Below the pieces are notes generated by a model. It had not been told where the DNA came from and did no database searches. It worked only from the letters and a program-made list of their open reading frames with translations. A DNA stretch of 64,000 nucleotides from Peristeroidobacter agariperforans (GTDB lineage Bacteria > Pseudomonadota > Gammaproteobacteria > Steroidobacterales > Steroidobacteraceae), in assembly GCF_004138335.1 (NCBI RefSeq), contig NZ_RYFW01000003.1, forward strand, positions 620,001-684,000, written 5' to 3'. Positions 44,668-53,703 of the stretch are shown here, piece after piece (the first letter of the stretch is position 1; every line of letters begins with the position of its first letter). The translations under genes and the position numbers were made by a program.

Positions 44668-46122
44668 ATGCGTTCGAATAAGTTGGTCCTGGTCGCGGCG
44701 GCGGTTGCCAGCGCCTTGGGGCTGTCCGCCTGCTCGGATGGCGATCGTAGTTCCTTGACGATTGAAGGCGATACGATCAACGAGGCGCCAAACAATCCCA
44801 CCAACCCCGGCAACGGCGTGTCCACCTGCCCGAGCTTCGCCACGTCGCGCCCGCAGACCTCTACTGGCACGAACGTCTGCCAGCTGCCGTCGTCCATTTC
44901 GTCGAGCACCATTCTCACTGCCGACACAATTTGGTATCTCGCCGACCGAGTGACGGTTGGCAACGGCAACGGTGAAATGTCCGCGACGCCGGGCACGCTG
45001 GCCAACGGCCTCGCCGTGCAGAATGTGACGCTGACCATCGAGGCCGGCACGCAGATCAAGGCGCAGGTGGGTACCTTCGCCAACATCATCATCACCCGCG
45101 GCTCGAAGATCATGGCGGAAGGCACGGCCAGTGCGCCGATCGTCTTCAGCTCCGAGGACGATAACTACGACGGCACCGGCGAGTGGGGCGGCCTGATCAT
45201 TCACGGCTATGCTCAGCACAACACCTGCGGCACGGTTTCGAGCGTCGCATGTAACGTCGACGCCGAGGGCGAGTCGGGCTTCGCCGGCGGTTACAACAAC
45301 GCCGACAACAGCGGCTCGCTGCGGTATGTGGTCGTCGCGGAAGGCGGCTACGAGTTCGCGCCCGGCAATGAGATCAACGGCATCTCCTTCGTCGGCGTCG
45401 GTTCCGGCACCGTGGTCGATTACATCCAGGTCCACAACAACAAGGACGACGCCATCGAGATGTATGGCGGGACGGTCAACATGAAGCACCTGGTGTTGAC
45501 GAACAATCTCGACGACACCATCGACTGGGACGAGGGCTATCAGGGCAACATCCAGTACGCCATCGTCAACCAGGCCGGCGCGAACACGGACGGCAATGCC
45601 GTCGAAGCGGACACCGATGGCAGCACGACCAGCCCCATGCTGTCGAAGCCGACGCTGGCCAACTTCACGTTCCTGGTCAACACGGTCGATGCGAACGCGA
45701 CCGCGCTGAACCTCAAGGCCCGCACCGGCGGCTTCTTCCACAACGGCATCATCACGCTGCGCCCGAGCAGCACCGTGACGAGCTGCGTCGTGGTGAGCGG
45801 CTCCGGAGCGCAGGCGAATCGCAACGTTTCGATGTACTTCGATAACGTCATCGTCAATTGCGGCGCCGGCGGCGCGTTCGGCGATGCGGTGCTGAATCAG
45901 ACCACGGTGTTCGCTGTGGATCCGGCGCTGGCGGCGAATTACACCACTGCGGTGGCGCAGGCGACGCTGGGCGCGAACTACGACTGGGCCGGGTTCAAGG
46001 CTGCTCACACGGAAAGCCTTGCGGACACTACGTTTCTCGAAGCCAACAACTTCCTGGGCGCGGTGAACCCGAACGGCTCGAACCTGTGGTACCAGGGCTG
46101 GACGCTGCCGGGCTCGCTGTAA
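44668..46122 (+). CDS. beta-helix surface lipoprotein paired with the TonB receptor
   Basis: A 484-residue protein starting at 44668 with GAGG upstream and a lipoprotein signal (ALGLSACSDGD, lipobox LSAC). The mature protein has a low-complexity Asn/Pro linker and then repeated short strands typical of a right-handed parallel beta-helix (VTLTIEAGTQIKAQVG, IIITRGSKIMAEGTASAPIVF, GLIIHGYAQHN, ISFVGVGSGTVVDYIQVHNNKDDAIEMYGGTVNMKHL-like rungs). Six or so Cys occur in the mature part. It probably sits on the outer membrane and hands substrate to the receptor, comparable in layout, not in sequence, to SusC/SusD pairs. An intrinsic terminator follows. Confidence 0.75.
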   Translation: MRSNKLVLVAAAVASALGLSACSDGDRSSLTIEGDTINEAPNNPTNPGNGVSTCPSFATSRPQTSTGTNVCQLPSSISSSTILTADTIWYLADRVTVGNGNGEMSATPGTLANGLAVQNVTLTIEAGTQIKAQVGTFANIIITRGSKIMAEGTASAPIVFSSEDDNYDGTGEWGGLIIHGYAQHNTCGTVSSVACNVDAEGESGFAGGYNNADNSGSLRYVVVAEGGYEFAPGNEINGISFVGVGSGTVVDYIQVHNNKDDAIEMYGGTVNMKHLVLTNNLDDTIDWDEGYQGNIQYAIVNQAGANTDGNAVEADTDGSTTSPMLSKPTLANFTFLVNTVDANATALNLKARTGGFFHNGIITLRPSSTVTSCVVVSGSGAQANRNVSMYFDNVIVNCGAGGAFGDAVLNQTTVFAVDPALAANYTTAVAQATLGANYDWAGFKAAHTESLADTTFLEANNFLGAVNPNGSNLWYQGWTLPGSL

Positions 46123-46134
46123 TCAGCAAATAAA

Positions 46135-46166
46135 AAAGCGGCGGCGCCGTGAGGCGCCGCCGCTTT
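46135..46166. terminator. bidirectional intrinsic terminator
   Basis: A perfect 14-bp stem, AAAGCGGCGGCGCC (46135-46148) with its complement (46153-46166), and a GTGA loop, with an A-rich flank on the left and TTTGTTT on the right. It lies between the convergent lipoprotein and pckG genes, so it serves both strands. Confidence 0.9.
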
Positions 46167-46182
46167 GTTTCATGCGCCGGAG

Positions 46183-47943
46183 TTAGGCGGCGTTCGCCGC
46201 TTCCAATCGCTTCGCGACACCTTTCAACTCTTCCCGCAGCTGACTCGGCACACGGCTGCCGAACTCGTCGAGGTACTTGCCGATCGCATCGACTTCCTGG
46301 CGCCAGGCCGCGGGGTCGATGGACAGCAAGGTCTCGAGCGTGGACGCATCCATGTTGAGGCCGTTCACGTCCAGGTCCTGCTTGCGAGGCACGAGGCCGA
46401 TCGGAGTTTCGATCGCTTCGGCTCGGCCGTCGCAGCGATCGGCGATCCACTTCAGCACGCGCAGGTTCTCGCCGAAGCCGGGCCACATGAACTTGCCGTT
46501 GCGGTCCTGGCGGAACCAGTTGACGTGGAAAATCTTCGGCAGCTTGCTGGCGTTCTTGCCGCTGCCGAGCTTGAGCCAGTGGCCGAAGTAATCGGCGAAG
46601 TTGTAGCCGGCGAACGGCTTCATCGCCATCGAGTCACGACGCACGACGCCCATCTGGCCAACGGCCGCGGCGGTCGTCTCGGATGCCATGCCCGCACCGA
46701 CCAACACGCCGTGTGCCCAGTTGCGCGCTTCGTAAACGAGCGGAGCAACTTCGCGGCGACGTCCGCCGAACAGGATCGCGGAGATCGGCACGCCTTCCGG
46801 CGCGTCCGCGAGCGTCGAGTAAATCGGGTTCTGCTTCGCCGAGACGGTGAAACGTGAGTTCGGATGAGCCGCCGGGCCGTTGCCGGTGTATGGCTTGCCT
46901 TGCCAATCCAGCGCGGGCTTGCCGGTCTCGAGACCTTCCCACCAGGGCTGATTGTCTTCGGTCACCGCGACATTGGTGAAAATCGTGTCGCGCTGGATCA
47001 TGTCGTAGGCGTTGCAGTTGGTCTTGCGGTTCGTGCCCGGCACGACACCGAAGTAACCCGATTCGGGATTGATCGCGCGCAGCTGACCTTCGTCATCGAC
47101 GTGCAGCCAGCTGATGTCGTCGCCCAGCGTCCAGATCTTCCAGCCGGGCATCGAGTTCGGCGGAACGAGCATGGCGAGATTGGTCTTGCCGCACGCGGAC
47201 GGGAAGGCCGCGGCAATGTAATGCGTCTTGCCTTCGGGGCTCTGCAGGCCCATGAGCAGCATGTGCTCGGCGAGCCAGCCTTCTTCGCGCGCCTGGTAGC
47301 TCGCGATGCGCAGTGCGTGACACTTCTTGCCGAGCAGGGCGTTGCCGCCGTAGCCAGAGCCCACGCTCTTGATGGTGAGTTCTTCGGGGAAGTGCATGAT
47401 GAAACGGCGGTCGGGATTCAGATCGCCGATCGAGTGCAGGCCCTTCACGTACTTGTCTTCGCGCTCGATGCGCTTCAGCGCGGGGTCGCCCATGCGCGTC
47501 ATCATGCGCATGTTGACGACGACGTACGGACTGTCGCTGATCTCGACGCCGCAGCGGGCGAACGGCGAGTCGATCGGGCCCATGCAGTACGGGATCACGT
47601 ACATGGTCCGGCCCTTCATCGCACCGGCGAACAAGCCGTCGATCTTGCGATGGGCTTCGGTGGGATCCATCCAGTGATTGTTCGGGCCCGCATCCTCCTT
47701 ATTGCGCGTGCAGACGTACGTCAGATGCTCGACGCGCGCCACGTCCGAGGGATGGGAGCGGTGCAGATAACAATTGGGATGGGTGTCCTGGTTGAGCTTG
47801 ATAAGATCGCCGCTCTTGAGCATCGCTTCGATCAGTGCGCTGTTCTCGGCATCCGACCCGTTGCACCAGTGGATCGAATCCGGCTGAGTGAGGCGGGCGA
47901 CATCCTCCACCCAGCGTTTGAGGGATGCGTTAGACGTGGTCAT
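46183..47943 (-). CDS. pckG: phosphoenolpyruvate carboxykinase (GTP)
   Basis: A 586-residue GTP-dependent PEP carboxykinase, converting oxaloacetate and GTP to PEP, CO2 and GDP for gluconeogenesis. Motifs: YCMGPIDSPFARCGVEISDSPYVV, SVGSGYGGNALLGKKCHALRIAS (substrate-binding loop), AAAFPSACGKTNLAML (P-loop with the hyper-reactive Cys), WTLGDDISWLHVDDEGQLRAINPESGYFGV (metal/GTP sites) and NWFRQDRNGKFMWPGFGENLRVLKWI. Full length with no anomalies. A TATAAT lies about 55 bases upstream. Many gammaproteobacteria instead use the ATP enzyme, so this is a weak lineage marker. Confidence 0.97.
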   Translation of the reverse strand: MTTSNASLKRWVEDVARLTQPDSIHWCNGSDAENSALIEAMLKSGDLIKLNQDTHPNCYLHRSHPSDVARVEHLTYVCTRNKEDAGPNNHWMDPTEAHRKIDGLFAGAMKGRTMYVIPYCMGPIDSPFARCGVEISDSPYVVVNMRMMTRMGDPALKRIEREDKYVKGLHSIGDLNPDRRFIMHFPEELTIKSVGSGYGGNALLGKKCHALRIASYQAREEGWLAEHMLLMGLQSPEGKTHYIAAAFPSACGKTNLAMLVPPNSMPGWKIWTLGDDISWLHVDDEGQLRAINPESGYFGVVPGTNRKTNCNAYDMIQRDTIFTNVAVTEDNQPWWEGLETGKPALDWQGKPYTGNGPAAHPNSRFTVSAKQNPIYSTLADAPEGVPISAILFGGRRREVAPLVYEARNWAHGVLVGAGMASETTAAAVGQMGVVRRDSMAMKPFAGYNFADYFGHWLKLGSGKNASKLPKIFHVNWFRQDRNGKFMWPGFGENLRVLKWIADRCDGRAEAIETPIGLVPRKQDLDVNGLNMDASTLETLLSIDPAAWRQEVDAIGKYLDEFGSRVPSQLREELKGVAKRLEAANAA

Positions 47944-47997
47944 TAGAGCGGCAACCTCGCGACTTCATGAAAACTCATAGATGTATTAGTGCCAGTG

Positions 47998-48003
47998 ATT
48001 ATA
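47998..48003 (-). promoter_or_regulatory. candidate -10 element of pckG
   Basis: A perfect TATAAT on the minus strand at 48003-47998, preceded by GGG, would start transcription about 48 bases before the pckG ATG. No clear -35 hexamer lies 16-18 bases further upstream, so an activator may be required. Confidence 0.45.
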
Positions 48004-48087
48004 CCCAGCGCCTTCCGCGCTGCATGGCTTGTCGGGTTTCCGTAACACGAGTGCTCAGCGGCTGACGCAGGAATATTGCGTATCTTG

Positions 48088-48558
48088 ATGAAATCCCTGG
48101 TTTTACTAGTTGTGTGGCTGACAACGTTCGCCACCCCGACCTTGGCTACCGAGGCGGTGGAGCTGCGCACCCAGCTGGTGGCGGAGGTTCGCGAGACCAC
48201 GGGCCCCGCGGAGCGCCCGACCTTTCGCCTGGCGCCGGCAACCCGGCTGTCGCAAGGGCAAGTCGTCTACTACACAGTACGAATCACCAATCCAACGCCG
48301 GTCTTCGCCAATAAGGTCCAGGTCAGTCAATTGATTCCAGCCAATACCACCTACCTGCCGGGATCCGCGGCCGGGCCGGGGGCGGAGATCGAGTTTTCGA
48401 TCGATGGCGGCCAGACCTTTGGCCGGCCCGAGAGCCTGAAGCAGACTGACGGCACGCGCGCACCACCGGCGCGTTACACGCACATCCGCTGGACTCTGGA
48501 CAATCCATTGGCGCCCGGAGCCACCGCGTTGGCGCGATTTAGAGCTACCTTCAACTGA
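48088..48558 (+). CDS. exported DUF11-like domain protein
   Basis: A 156-residue exported protein: signal peptide MKSLVLLVVWLTTFATPTLA, then a single Ig-like DUF11-type domain (VVYYTVRITNPTPVFANKVQVSQLIPANTTYLPGSA; then a strand with HIRWTLDNPLAPGATALARFRATF). The ATG at 48088 begins the signal; a TTG at 48076 is also in frame. The stop overlaps the next gene's ATG (TGATG), so it is coupled to a DinG-type helicase although the functions look unrelated. Such domains occur in surface or periplasmic structural proteins. Confidence 0.75.
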   Translation: MKSLVLLVVWLTTFATPTLATEAVELRTQLVAEVRETTGPAERPTFRLAPATRLSQGQVVYYTVRITNPTPVFANKVQVSQLIPANTTYLPGSAAGPGAEIEFSIDGGQTFGRPESLKQTDGTRAPPARYTHIRWTLDNPLAPGATALARFRATFN

Positions 48559-50552
48559 TGCAGGACTTCGAGGAAATCTTTGGAGCCGAGGGACCGCTGG
48601 CGACGGCAATCCCTGGGTTCGCGACGCGCGATGAGCAGATCGCGATGGCGGAGCACGTGTGGCAGGCGCTGCGCTCGCAGGGCCGGCTCATCGTCGAAGC
48701 GGGGACCGGCACGGGCAAGACGTTCGCGTATCTCGTGCCTGCGTTGCTGTCCGGCCGGCGAGTGATCATCTCCACCGGCACACGCAATCTGCAGGATCAA
48801 TTGTTCCATCGCGATTTGCCGACCGTGTCGGCGGCGATCGGTCGTCCGGCGCGCGTCGCTCTGTTGAAAGGGCGCGCGAACTATCTTTGCGTGCACCGGC
48901 TCGAGATGGCTGAGCAACAAGCCGTCTCTCGCGGTCTTCGACGTGAAGTCGCCGCCGCGCTGAACCGAGTGCGCACCTGGGCGCAGGTCACCAAAGAAGG
49001 CGATATCTCCGAGCTGGCGCAGCTCAGCGATTCGGATCCGGTGTGGCCCTGGGTCACGTCGACACGCGATAACTGTCTGGGCCCCGAGTGCCCCTCGTTC
49101 GATCGCTGCCACGTCGTCAACGCCAGGCGCAATGCGCAGGGCGCCGACATCGTGGTCGTGAACCATCATTTGCTGATGGCCGATCTGGTGCTCAAAGAAG
49201 AAGGCTTCGGCGATCTGCTGCCGGGCGCCGACGCCATCGTCATCGACGAGGCTCATCAGCTGCCCGAAGTGGCTGCGAACTTTCTGGGCTTCACGGTTTC
49301 GAGCCGTCAGCTGCAATCGTTGGCGCGCGATCTCGCCAGCGAGTTGTTACTGGCCGGGCCTCAGCAGGCTGTGTCTGCGGCGTTCTCGCAAACCATCGAT
49401 CGACAGCTGATCGATCTGCAGGATTCGCTGCGCAGCCAGCGCGAGCGTTGCGAGTATAAGGACTGGCCTTCGCTCACGATCGAAGGGCTCGCCAATCTGC
49501 GGATTTCACTGGACGATCTGACGCAGTCGCTGGTCGAAGCCTCCAAAGACAACACGGGACTGGCCAATCTGCGCCGGCGCGCCGCCGACCTGGCGGACCG
49601 ATTGAACTCGATGATCGAAGAAGAGAGCAAAGCGGCGGTGCCGAGCGTGCGTTGGGCGCAAAGCTCGGGGCAGGGCGTGTCGTTTCATCTGGTGCCGCTC
49701 GACGTGGCCGAGCAACTCGGCAAGCTCGTGCAAGCGAACGCCGCGGCCTGGGTGTGTACGTCAGCGACGCTCGCGATCGGGGAAAGCTTCGATCACTTCA
49801 TGCAGCGGATTGGCATGCGTGACGCGCGAACCGCACGCTACGGCAGTCCGTTCGACTACGAGTCGCAGACTCTTTTGTATCTGCCAAAGGGATTGCCTCC
49901 GCCCTCGTCGCCGCGACACACAGCGAGCGTCGTCGACGCCGCGCTGCCCGTTTTGAGAGCAAGCGGTGGGCGCGCCTTCATGTTGTTCACGAGTCATCGC
50001 GCGCTTCGTGAAGCGGCGGACTTGTTGTTGGCTCGCTTGGGGCCGGCTTTGCCGTTCCCGGTGCTGGTTCAGGGCGATGCGCCCCGCGAAGCGCTATTGT
50101 CGAAGTTCCGGGAGCGGGGCAATGCCGTGCTGCTGGGGACGAGCAGTTTTTGGGAAGGCGTCGATGTGAAGGGCGCGGCGCTGTCGGTCGTGATCATCGA
50201 CAAGCTGCCGTTCGCCGCGCCGGACGATCCCGTGCTGAAGGCGCGTCTGGATGCCATCGAGCGTCGCGGCGGCAATGCATTCTTCGAAGAGCAGATCCCG
50301 CAAGCGGTGATCACGTTGAAGCAGGGCGTTGGCCGGCTGATGCGCGACCCGAACGATTTCGGCGTCATCATGCTGTGTGATGAGCGCCTGCGGACCAAGG
50401 GCTACGGCCGCATTTTCCTGGACAGCCTGCCGTCCATGCCGCGCACCGAGAATCTGGTCGACGTCCAACAGTTCTTATATGAGCGGTTGAGTGCGATCGG
50501 GCTCGCTCCGGATCCGGCTGCGATGAATCCTTCCGCCGTCATTGATTGGTAG
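48558..50552 (+). CDS. ATP-dependent DNA helicase of the DinG/YoaA family
   Basis: A 664-residue superfamily 2, XPD-like helicase. Motif I is IVEAGTGTGKTFAYLVP; Ia STGTRNLQDQL; motif II VIDEAHQLPEV (DEAH); later motifs include CTSATLAIGESFDHF, AFMLFTSHRALREAADLL, TSSFWEGVDVKGAALSVVIIDKLPF and QGVGRLMRDPNDFGVIML. The iron-sulfur cluster Cys are seen in NYLCVHRL and NCLGPECPSFDRCHV. The length and lack of an exonuclease domain fit YoaA, a helicase that aids replication-fork repair. The start overlaps the DUF11 gene stop, and tsaB follows four bases after the stop. Confidence 0.93.
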   Translation: MQDFEEIFGAEGPLATAIPGFATRDEQIAMAEHVWQALRSQGRLIVEAGTGTGKTFAYLVPALLSGRRVIISTGTRNLQDQLFHRDLPTVSAAIGRPARVALLKGRANYLCVHRLEMAEQQAVSRGLRREVAAALNRVRTWAQVTKEGDISELAQLSDSDPVWPWVTSTRDNCLGPECPSFDRCHVVNARRNAQGADIVVVNHHLLMADLVLKEEGFGDLLPGADAIVIDEAHQLPEVAANFLGFTVSSRQLQSLARDLASELLLAGPQQAVSAAFSQTIDRQLIDLQDSLRSQRERCEYKDWPSLTIEGLANLRISLDDLTQSLVEASKDNTGLANLRRRAADLADRLNSMIEEESKAAVPSVRWAQSSGQGVSFHLVPLDVAEQLGKLVQANAAAWVCTSATLAIGESFDHFMQRIGMRDARTARYGSPFDYESQTLLYLPKGLPPPSSPRHTASVVDAALPVLRASGGRAFMLFTSHRALREAADLLLARLGPALPFPVLVQGDAPREALLSKFRERGNAVLLGTSSFWEGVDVKGAALSVVIIDKLPFAAPDDPVLKARLDAIERRGGNAFFEEQIPQAVITLKQGVGRLMRDPNDFGVIMLCDERLRTKGYGRIFLDSLPSMPRTENLVDVQQFLYERLSAIGLAPDPAAMNPSAVIDW

Positions 50553-50556
50553 TTTC

Positions 50557-51228
50557 ATGCGTTTGCTTGCAATCGATACGGCCACCGAACGTTGCTCCGT
50601 CGCTCTGCGCCTGGATGGCAAAGTGGTTGAGCGAAGCAGCGAGCAGCCGCGGGGCGCCGCCGATCTGGTGTTGCCGATGGTCGAGTCGGTGCTGCAAGAA
50701 GGCGGCGTGCGCCTCGCCGATCTGGACGGCATCGCTTATGGGCGTGGGCCGGGCGCGTTCACCGGTGTGCGCATCGGCGTCGGCGTCGTTCAGGGGCTGG
50801 CGTTCGGCGCGGGCCTGCAAACCGTCGGCGTTTCGAATCTCGCCGCCGTGGCTCAGCAAGTCGCGCAGCCGGACGATCGAATTCTGGTGTGCATGGATGC
50901 CCGCATGAATCAGGTGTACTGGTCGAGCTTCGCTCGCGAGCACGGCGCGGAGTTGGTTACGCCGCTCTCGGCAGAGCGGGTGGATGCGCCGGATGAGGTC
51001 GTCGAAGGTAACTACACCGTTCTGGCGGGGACGGGTTTCAAGGCGTACACGCAGTTGCGCGCACGATTGGCGACCGGCGCTCGCACCGTTTATGAAGCGG
51101 CATTGCCCAAGGCCAGCGACATCGCATTGCTGGCGGAAGCGGAATTTCGCGCCGGCCGCGGCCGGCCCGCGACCGAAGCCGAGCCCGTTTACGTGCGCGA
51201 TCAGGTCGCGCACGTCAAAGGCACCTGA
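50557..51228 (+). CDS. tsaB: tRNA threonylcarbamoyladenosine biosynthesis protein TsaB
   Basis: A 223-residue protein of the TsaB/YeaZ family, the dimerisation partner of TsaD in forming t6A37 in ANN-decoding tRNAs. Motifs: LLAIDTATERCSVAL, GIAYGRGPGAFTGVRIGVGVVQGLAFG, VGVSNLAAVAQQ and CMDARMNQVYW. The ATG at 50557 gives the family's normal start (an earlier in-frame start at 50542 lies inside the helicase gene). It probably shares a transcript with the helicase, an arrangement known in several gammaproteobacteria. Confidence 0.95.
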   Translation: MRLLAIDTATERCSVALRLDGKVVERSSEQPRGAADLVLPMVESVLQEGGVRLADLDGIAYGRGPGAFTGVRIGVGVVQGLAFGAGLQTVGVSNLAAVAQQVAQPDDRILVCMDARMNQVYWSSFAREHGAELVTPLSAERVDAPDEVVEGNYTVLAGTGFKAYTQLRARLATGARTVYEAALPKASDIALLAEAEFRAGRGRPATEAEPVYVRDQVAHVKGT

Positions 51229-51320
51229 GGCTCACCGGGCTGTAAGCAGCCTGCAACAAAGCCGCTCGATTTCTGCCGGGGTTCGCAGCTTTGTCATCTA
51301 TCGGGCAATTTCCCCGAGGC

Positions 51321-51338
51321 GCGTCATGCGACTGTAAT
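51321..51338 (+). promoter_or_regulatory. PHO box upstream of phoB
   Basis: GCGTCAT-GCGA-CTGTAAT: two 7-mers 11 bp apart, the second a full match and the first 5 of 7 against CTGT(A/C)AT. A further CTGTAAT lies at 51348-51354. Located about 65 bases before the phoB ATG, this fits autoactivation by PhoB. Confidence 0.65.
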
Positions 51339-51402
51339 ACTTCATTGCTGTAATGTGCCCCGTCACCCATGTCATTGAATTCAAGGCCACTTCGCTTATC
51401 TC

Positions 51403-52098
51403 ATGGCAACCAAGCAAATTCTGATCGTCGAGGATGAGCGGCCCATCCGCGAGATGATCGCCTTCGGATTGCGACGTAGCGGTTTCGAGGTGAGGGAAGC
51501 GGCGGACGTGAGCGCCGCGCGCGCCAGCATCGCAGACCAGCGTCCCGATCTGGTGCTGATCGACTGGATGCTGCCCGACATGAGCGGCCTGGAGCTGACC
51601 CGCGCGTTGAAGCGCGACAAGGAAACCCAGGAAGTGCCGGTGATCATGCTCACCGCCCGTGCCGAAGAGCAGGACAAGGTCATGGGCCTGGACAGCGGCG
51701 CCGACGACTACGTGACCAAGCCGTTTTCGCCGCGCGAGCTGTTGGCTCGCATCAATGCGGTTTTGCGCAGGTCGACCAATGGCAGCGGCGAAGAGCTGAT
51801 CGAGGCCGAAGGGCTGGTGCTGGATGCGGCCGGCCACCGCGTCACCGTGGGCGATCGCACCGTGCAGCTCGGCCCCACCGAATATAGGTTGCTGTCCTTC
51901 TTCATGACGCATGCGGAGCGGGTGTACAGTCGCGCCCAACTCCTCGATCGCGTCTGGGGAGGTAACGTTTATGTGGAAGAACGAACGGTCGATGTGCACA
52001 TCCGTCGCTTGCGCAAGGCGCTCGAAGCTTTCAATTACGATCGTTTCATTCAGACCGTGCGAGGCTCGGGATATCGATTCTCAACGCGCGCGGAGTAG
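51403..52098 (+). CDS. phoB: phosphate regulon response regulator PhoB
   Basis: A 231-residue OmpR-type regulator closely resembling Pho[26 protein letters not shown], phosphoacceptor Asp54 in [51 protein letters not shown], then the DNA-binding domain [30 protein letters not shown] and [16 protein letters not shown]. It activates phosphate-starvation genes through PHO boxes. It is followed three bases later by phoR, and the assignment is reinforced by the porin, phoU and pst genes downstream. Confidence 0.96.
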   Translation: MATKQILIVEDERPIREMIAFGLRRSGFEVREAADVSAARASIADQRPDLVLIDWMLPDMSGLELTRALKRDKETQEVPVIMLTARAEEQDKVMGLDSGADDYVTKPFSPRELLARINAVLRRSTNGSGEELIEAEGLVLDAAGHRVTVGDRTVQLGPTEYRLLSFFMTHAERVYSRAQLLDRVWGGNVYVEERTVDVHIRRLRKALEAFNYDRFIQTVRGSGYRFSTRAE

Positions 52099-52101
52099 CC
52101 G

Positions 52102-53436
52102 TTGAAGAAAATACTCAGCGCTTTTTCGCCGTCGGGCTGGCGATCCGTATCGCGGCTCGGCATCGCGCTGGCAGTTGCGTTCCTGATCGGCCTGATGTTC
52201 GGCCGCGTCGCGCTGGCCCTGGCGATCACCTTTGGCATCTATTCGATCGTGCAGCTGTGGAACGTGCTGCGCGTGGAGTATTGGCTGCGCCACCGCCGCG
52301 TCGAGTCGCCCCCGGACATCAGCGGCGTGTGGGGAGAAGTCGTGACCATCATCAGCCGCATCTATCGACGCAAGCAGTTTCATCGGGCCCGGGTCACGGG
52401 CCTGCTGCGCGAATTTCGCCGCCTCACCAGCGCGATGCCCGAGGGCGCCGTGCTGCTCGGTCCCGATCATGAAATCCTCTGGTTCAACGGCCGCGCCGGC
52501 GAATGGCTGCGGCTGCGGCGCAAGCGCGATGTCGGCATCCGCGTCGAGAACCTGGTGCGTCATCCCGCGTTCGTCGATTACTTGAAGACCGGTCATCCGA
52601 GCGAAGGCCCGATCGTGCAGGACCTGGAGACCGATCGCTGGCTGGCTTTCAACATCGTGCGCACCGGCACGGCCGAACGGCAGTTGCTGATGGTGCGCGA
52701 CGTGAGCCAGGAGCAGCAGCTGCAGTCGATGCGCAAGGACTTCGTCGCGAATGCATCGCACGAGCTGCGCTCGCCGCTGACCGTCATCAGCGGTTATCTC
52801 GATGCGCTGGCCGACGACGAGGAGCTCGATCCGGCGTGGAATACGCCGGTGCTGGAGATGCGCCGGCAGGCCGAGCGCATGCGGACCATCATCAAGGATC
52901 TGCTCGAGCTGTCGAAGCTCGAATCCGGCGAGCACACGCAGGAAGAGAGCGCGGTCGACATGGCCGGCATGCTCGCGCTGTTGCGCAAGGAAGTGATGGC
53001 CCTCGATGAGCGGCCCCGCAATGTCCGGTTGCAACTGGAAAGCGATGCATTGTTGAAAGGGGTCGAGTCGGAGCTGCACTCGGTGGCTTCGAACCTGATT
53101 ACCAATGCCGTCAAATACACGCCGGCGGAAGGCGACATCGAGTTGCGCTGGTGGGTCGACGATGCCGGCGCGCATCTGTCGGTCCGAGACACCGGCGTCG
53201 GCATCGCAGAAGAGCATATTCCGCGTCTGACCGAACGTTTCTATCGGGTCGACCCGGGGCGGGCGCGCAGCATGGGCGGTTCGGGCCTGGGCCTGGCCAT
53301 CGTCAAACATGCGTTGCAGCGCCACGACGCCACGCTCGAGATCAAGAGCAAGGAAGGCGTCGGCAGCACCTTCACCTGTCATTTTCCCCGCACTCGCGTG
53401 ATTTCACGCAGCGCCGGCGTCCTCGCCACCGCTTGA
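52102..53436 (+). CDS. phoR: phosphate regulon sensor histidine kinase PhoR
   Basis: A 444-residue inner-membrane kinase, apparently started at a TTG three bases after the phoB stop. Two close N-terminal transmembrane segments (LGIALAVAFLIGLMFG and VALALAITFGIYSIV) lack a sizeable periplasmic loop, as in PhoR. A PAS domain follows (AMPEGAVLLGPDHEILWFNGRAGEWL), then HisKA with His220 in NASHELRSPLTVISGYLDAL and HATPase (NLITNAVKYTP, VRDTGVGIAEEHIPRLTERFYRVD, GGSGLGLAIVKHAL). PhoR senses phosphate status via the Pst system and PhoU rather than directly. Confidence 0.95.
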   Translation: MKKILSAFSPSGWRSVSRLGIALAVAFLIGLMFGRVALALAITFGIYSIVQLWNVLRVEYWLRHRRVESPPDISGVWGEVVTIISRIYRRKQFHRARVTGLLREFRRLTSAMPEGAVLLGPDHEILWFNGRAGEWLRLRRKRDVGIRVENLVRHPAFVDYLKTGHPSEGPIVQDLETDRWLAFNIVRTGTAERQLLMVRDVSQEQQLQSMRKDFVANASHELRSPLTVISGYLDALADDEELDPAWNTPVLEMRRQAERMRTIIKDLLELSKLESGEHTQEESAVDMAGMLALLRKEVMALDERPRNVRLQLESDALLKGVESELHSVASNLITNAVKYTPAEGDIELRWWVDDAGAHLSVRDTGVGIAEEHIPRLTERFYRVDPGRARSMGGSGLGLAIVKHALQRHDATLEIKSKEGVGSTFTCHFPRTRVISRSAGVLATA

Positions 53437-53552
53437 TTCATTCCTTTTCCGCCCGGGAGACCGGGCTCGCGTCCTGCTGCCTGGGATATTCCCTCTGCTC
53501 GAGCCATGCCTGCGCCCGTATTGTTGCTGCTTGTAATAGTTGGCGCCTGTCG

Positions 53553-53611
53553 TCGTAATGCAACTGAAATTAACGGGCGCCAAAGGCGGCCTGCTGAAAC
53601 ATTACTGTAAT
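53553..53611 (+). promoter_or_regulatory. two PHO boxes upstream of the porin gene
   Basis: TCGTAAT-GCAA-CTGAAAT (53553-53570) and CTGAAAC-ATTA-CTGTAAT (53594-53611) are 7-4-7 repeats with 11-bp pitch; the last half-site is a perfect CTGTAAT. They lie 93-150 bases before the porin start. Confidence 0.65.
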
Positions 53612-53703
53612 AAGTCGGCCGTATAACGCTCACCGTTAAGTTCACTTGGGGCAACGCCCGCATGTCGCGGCCTTGTTTTCCCTAACAACGAACGGAGAGC
53701 AAT

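Noticed and set aside
46135-46166. GTGA loops shared with the hairpin at 11290-11319 as a family of mobile repeats
   Set aside because: Only the tetraloop is shared; the stems differ, and stable GNRA-type loops are common in terminators.
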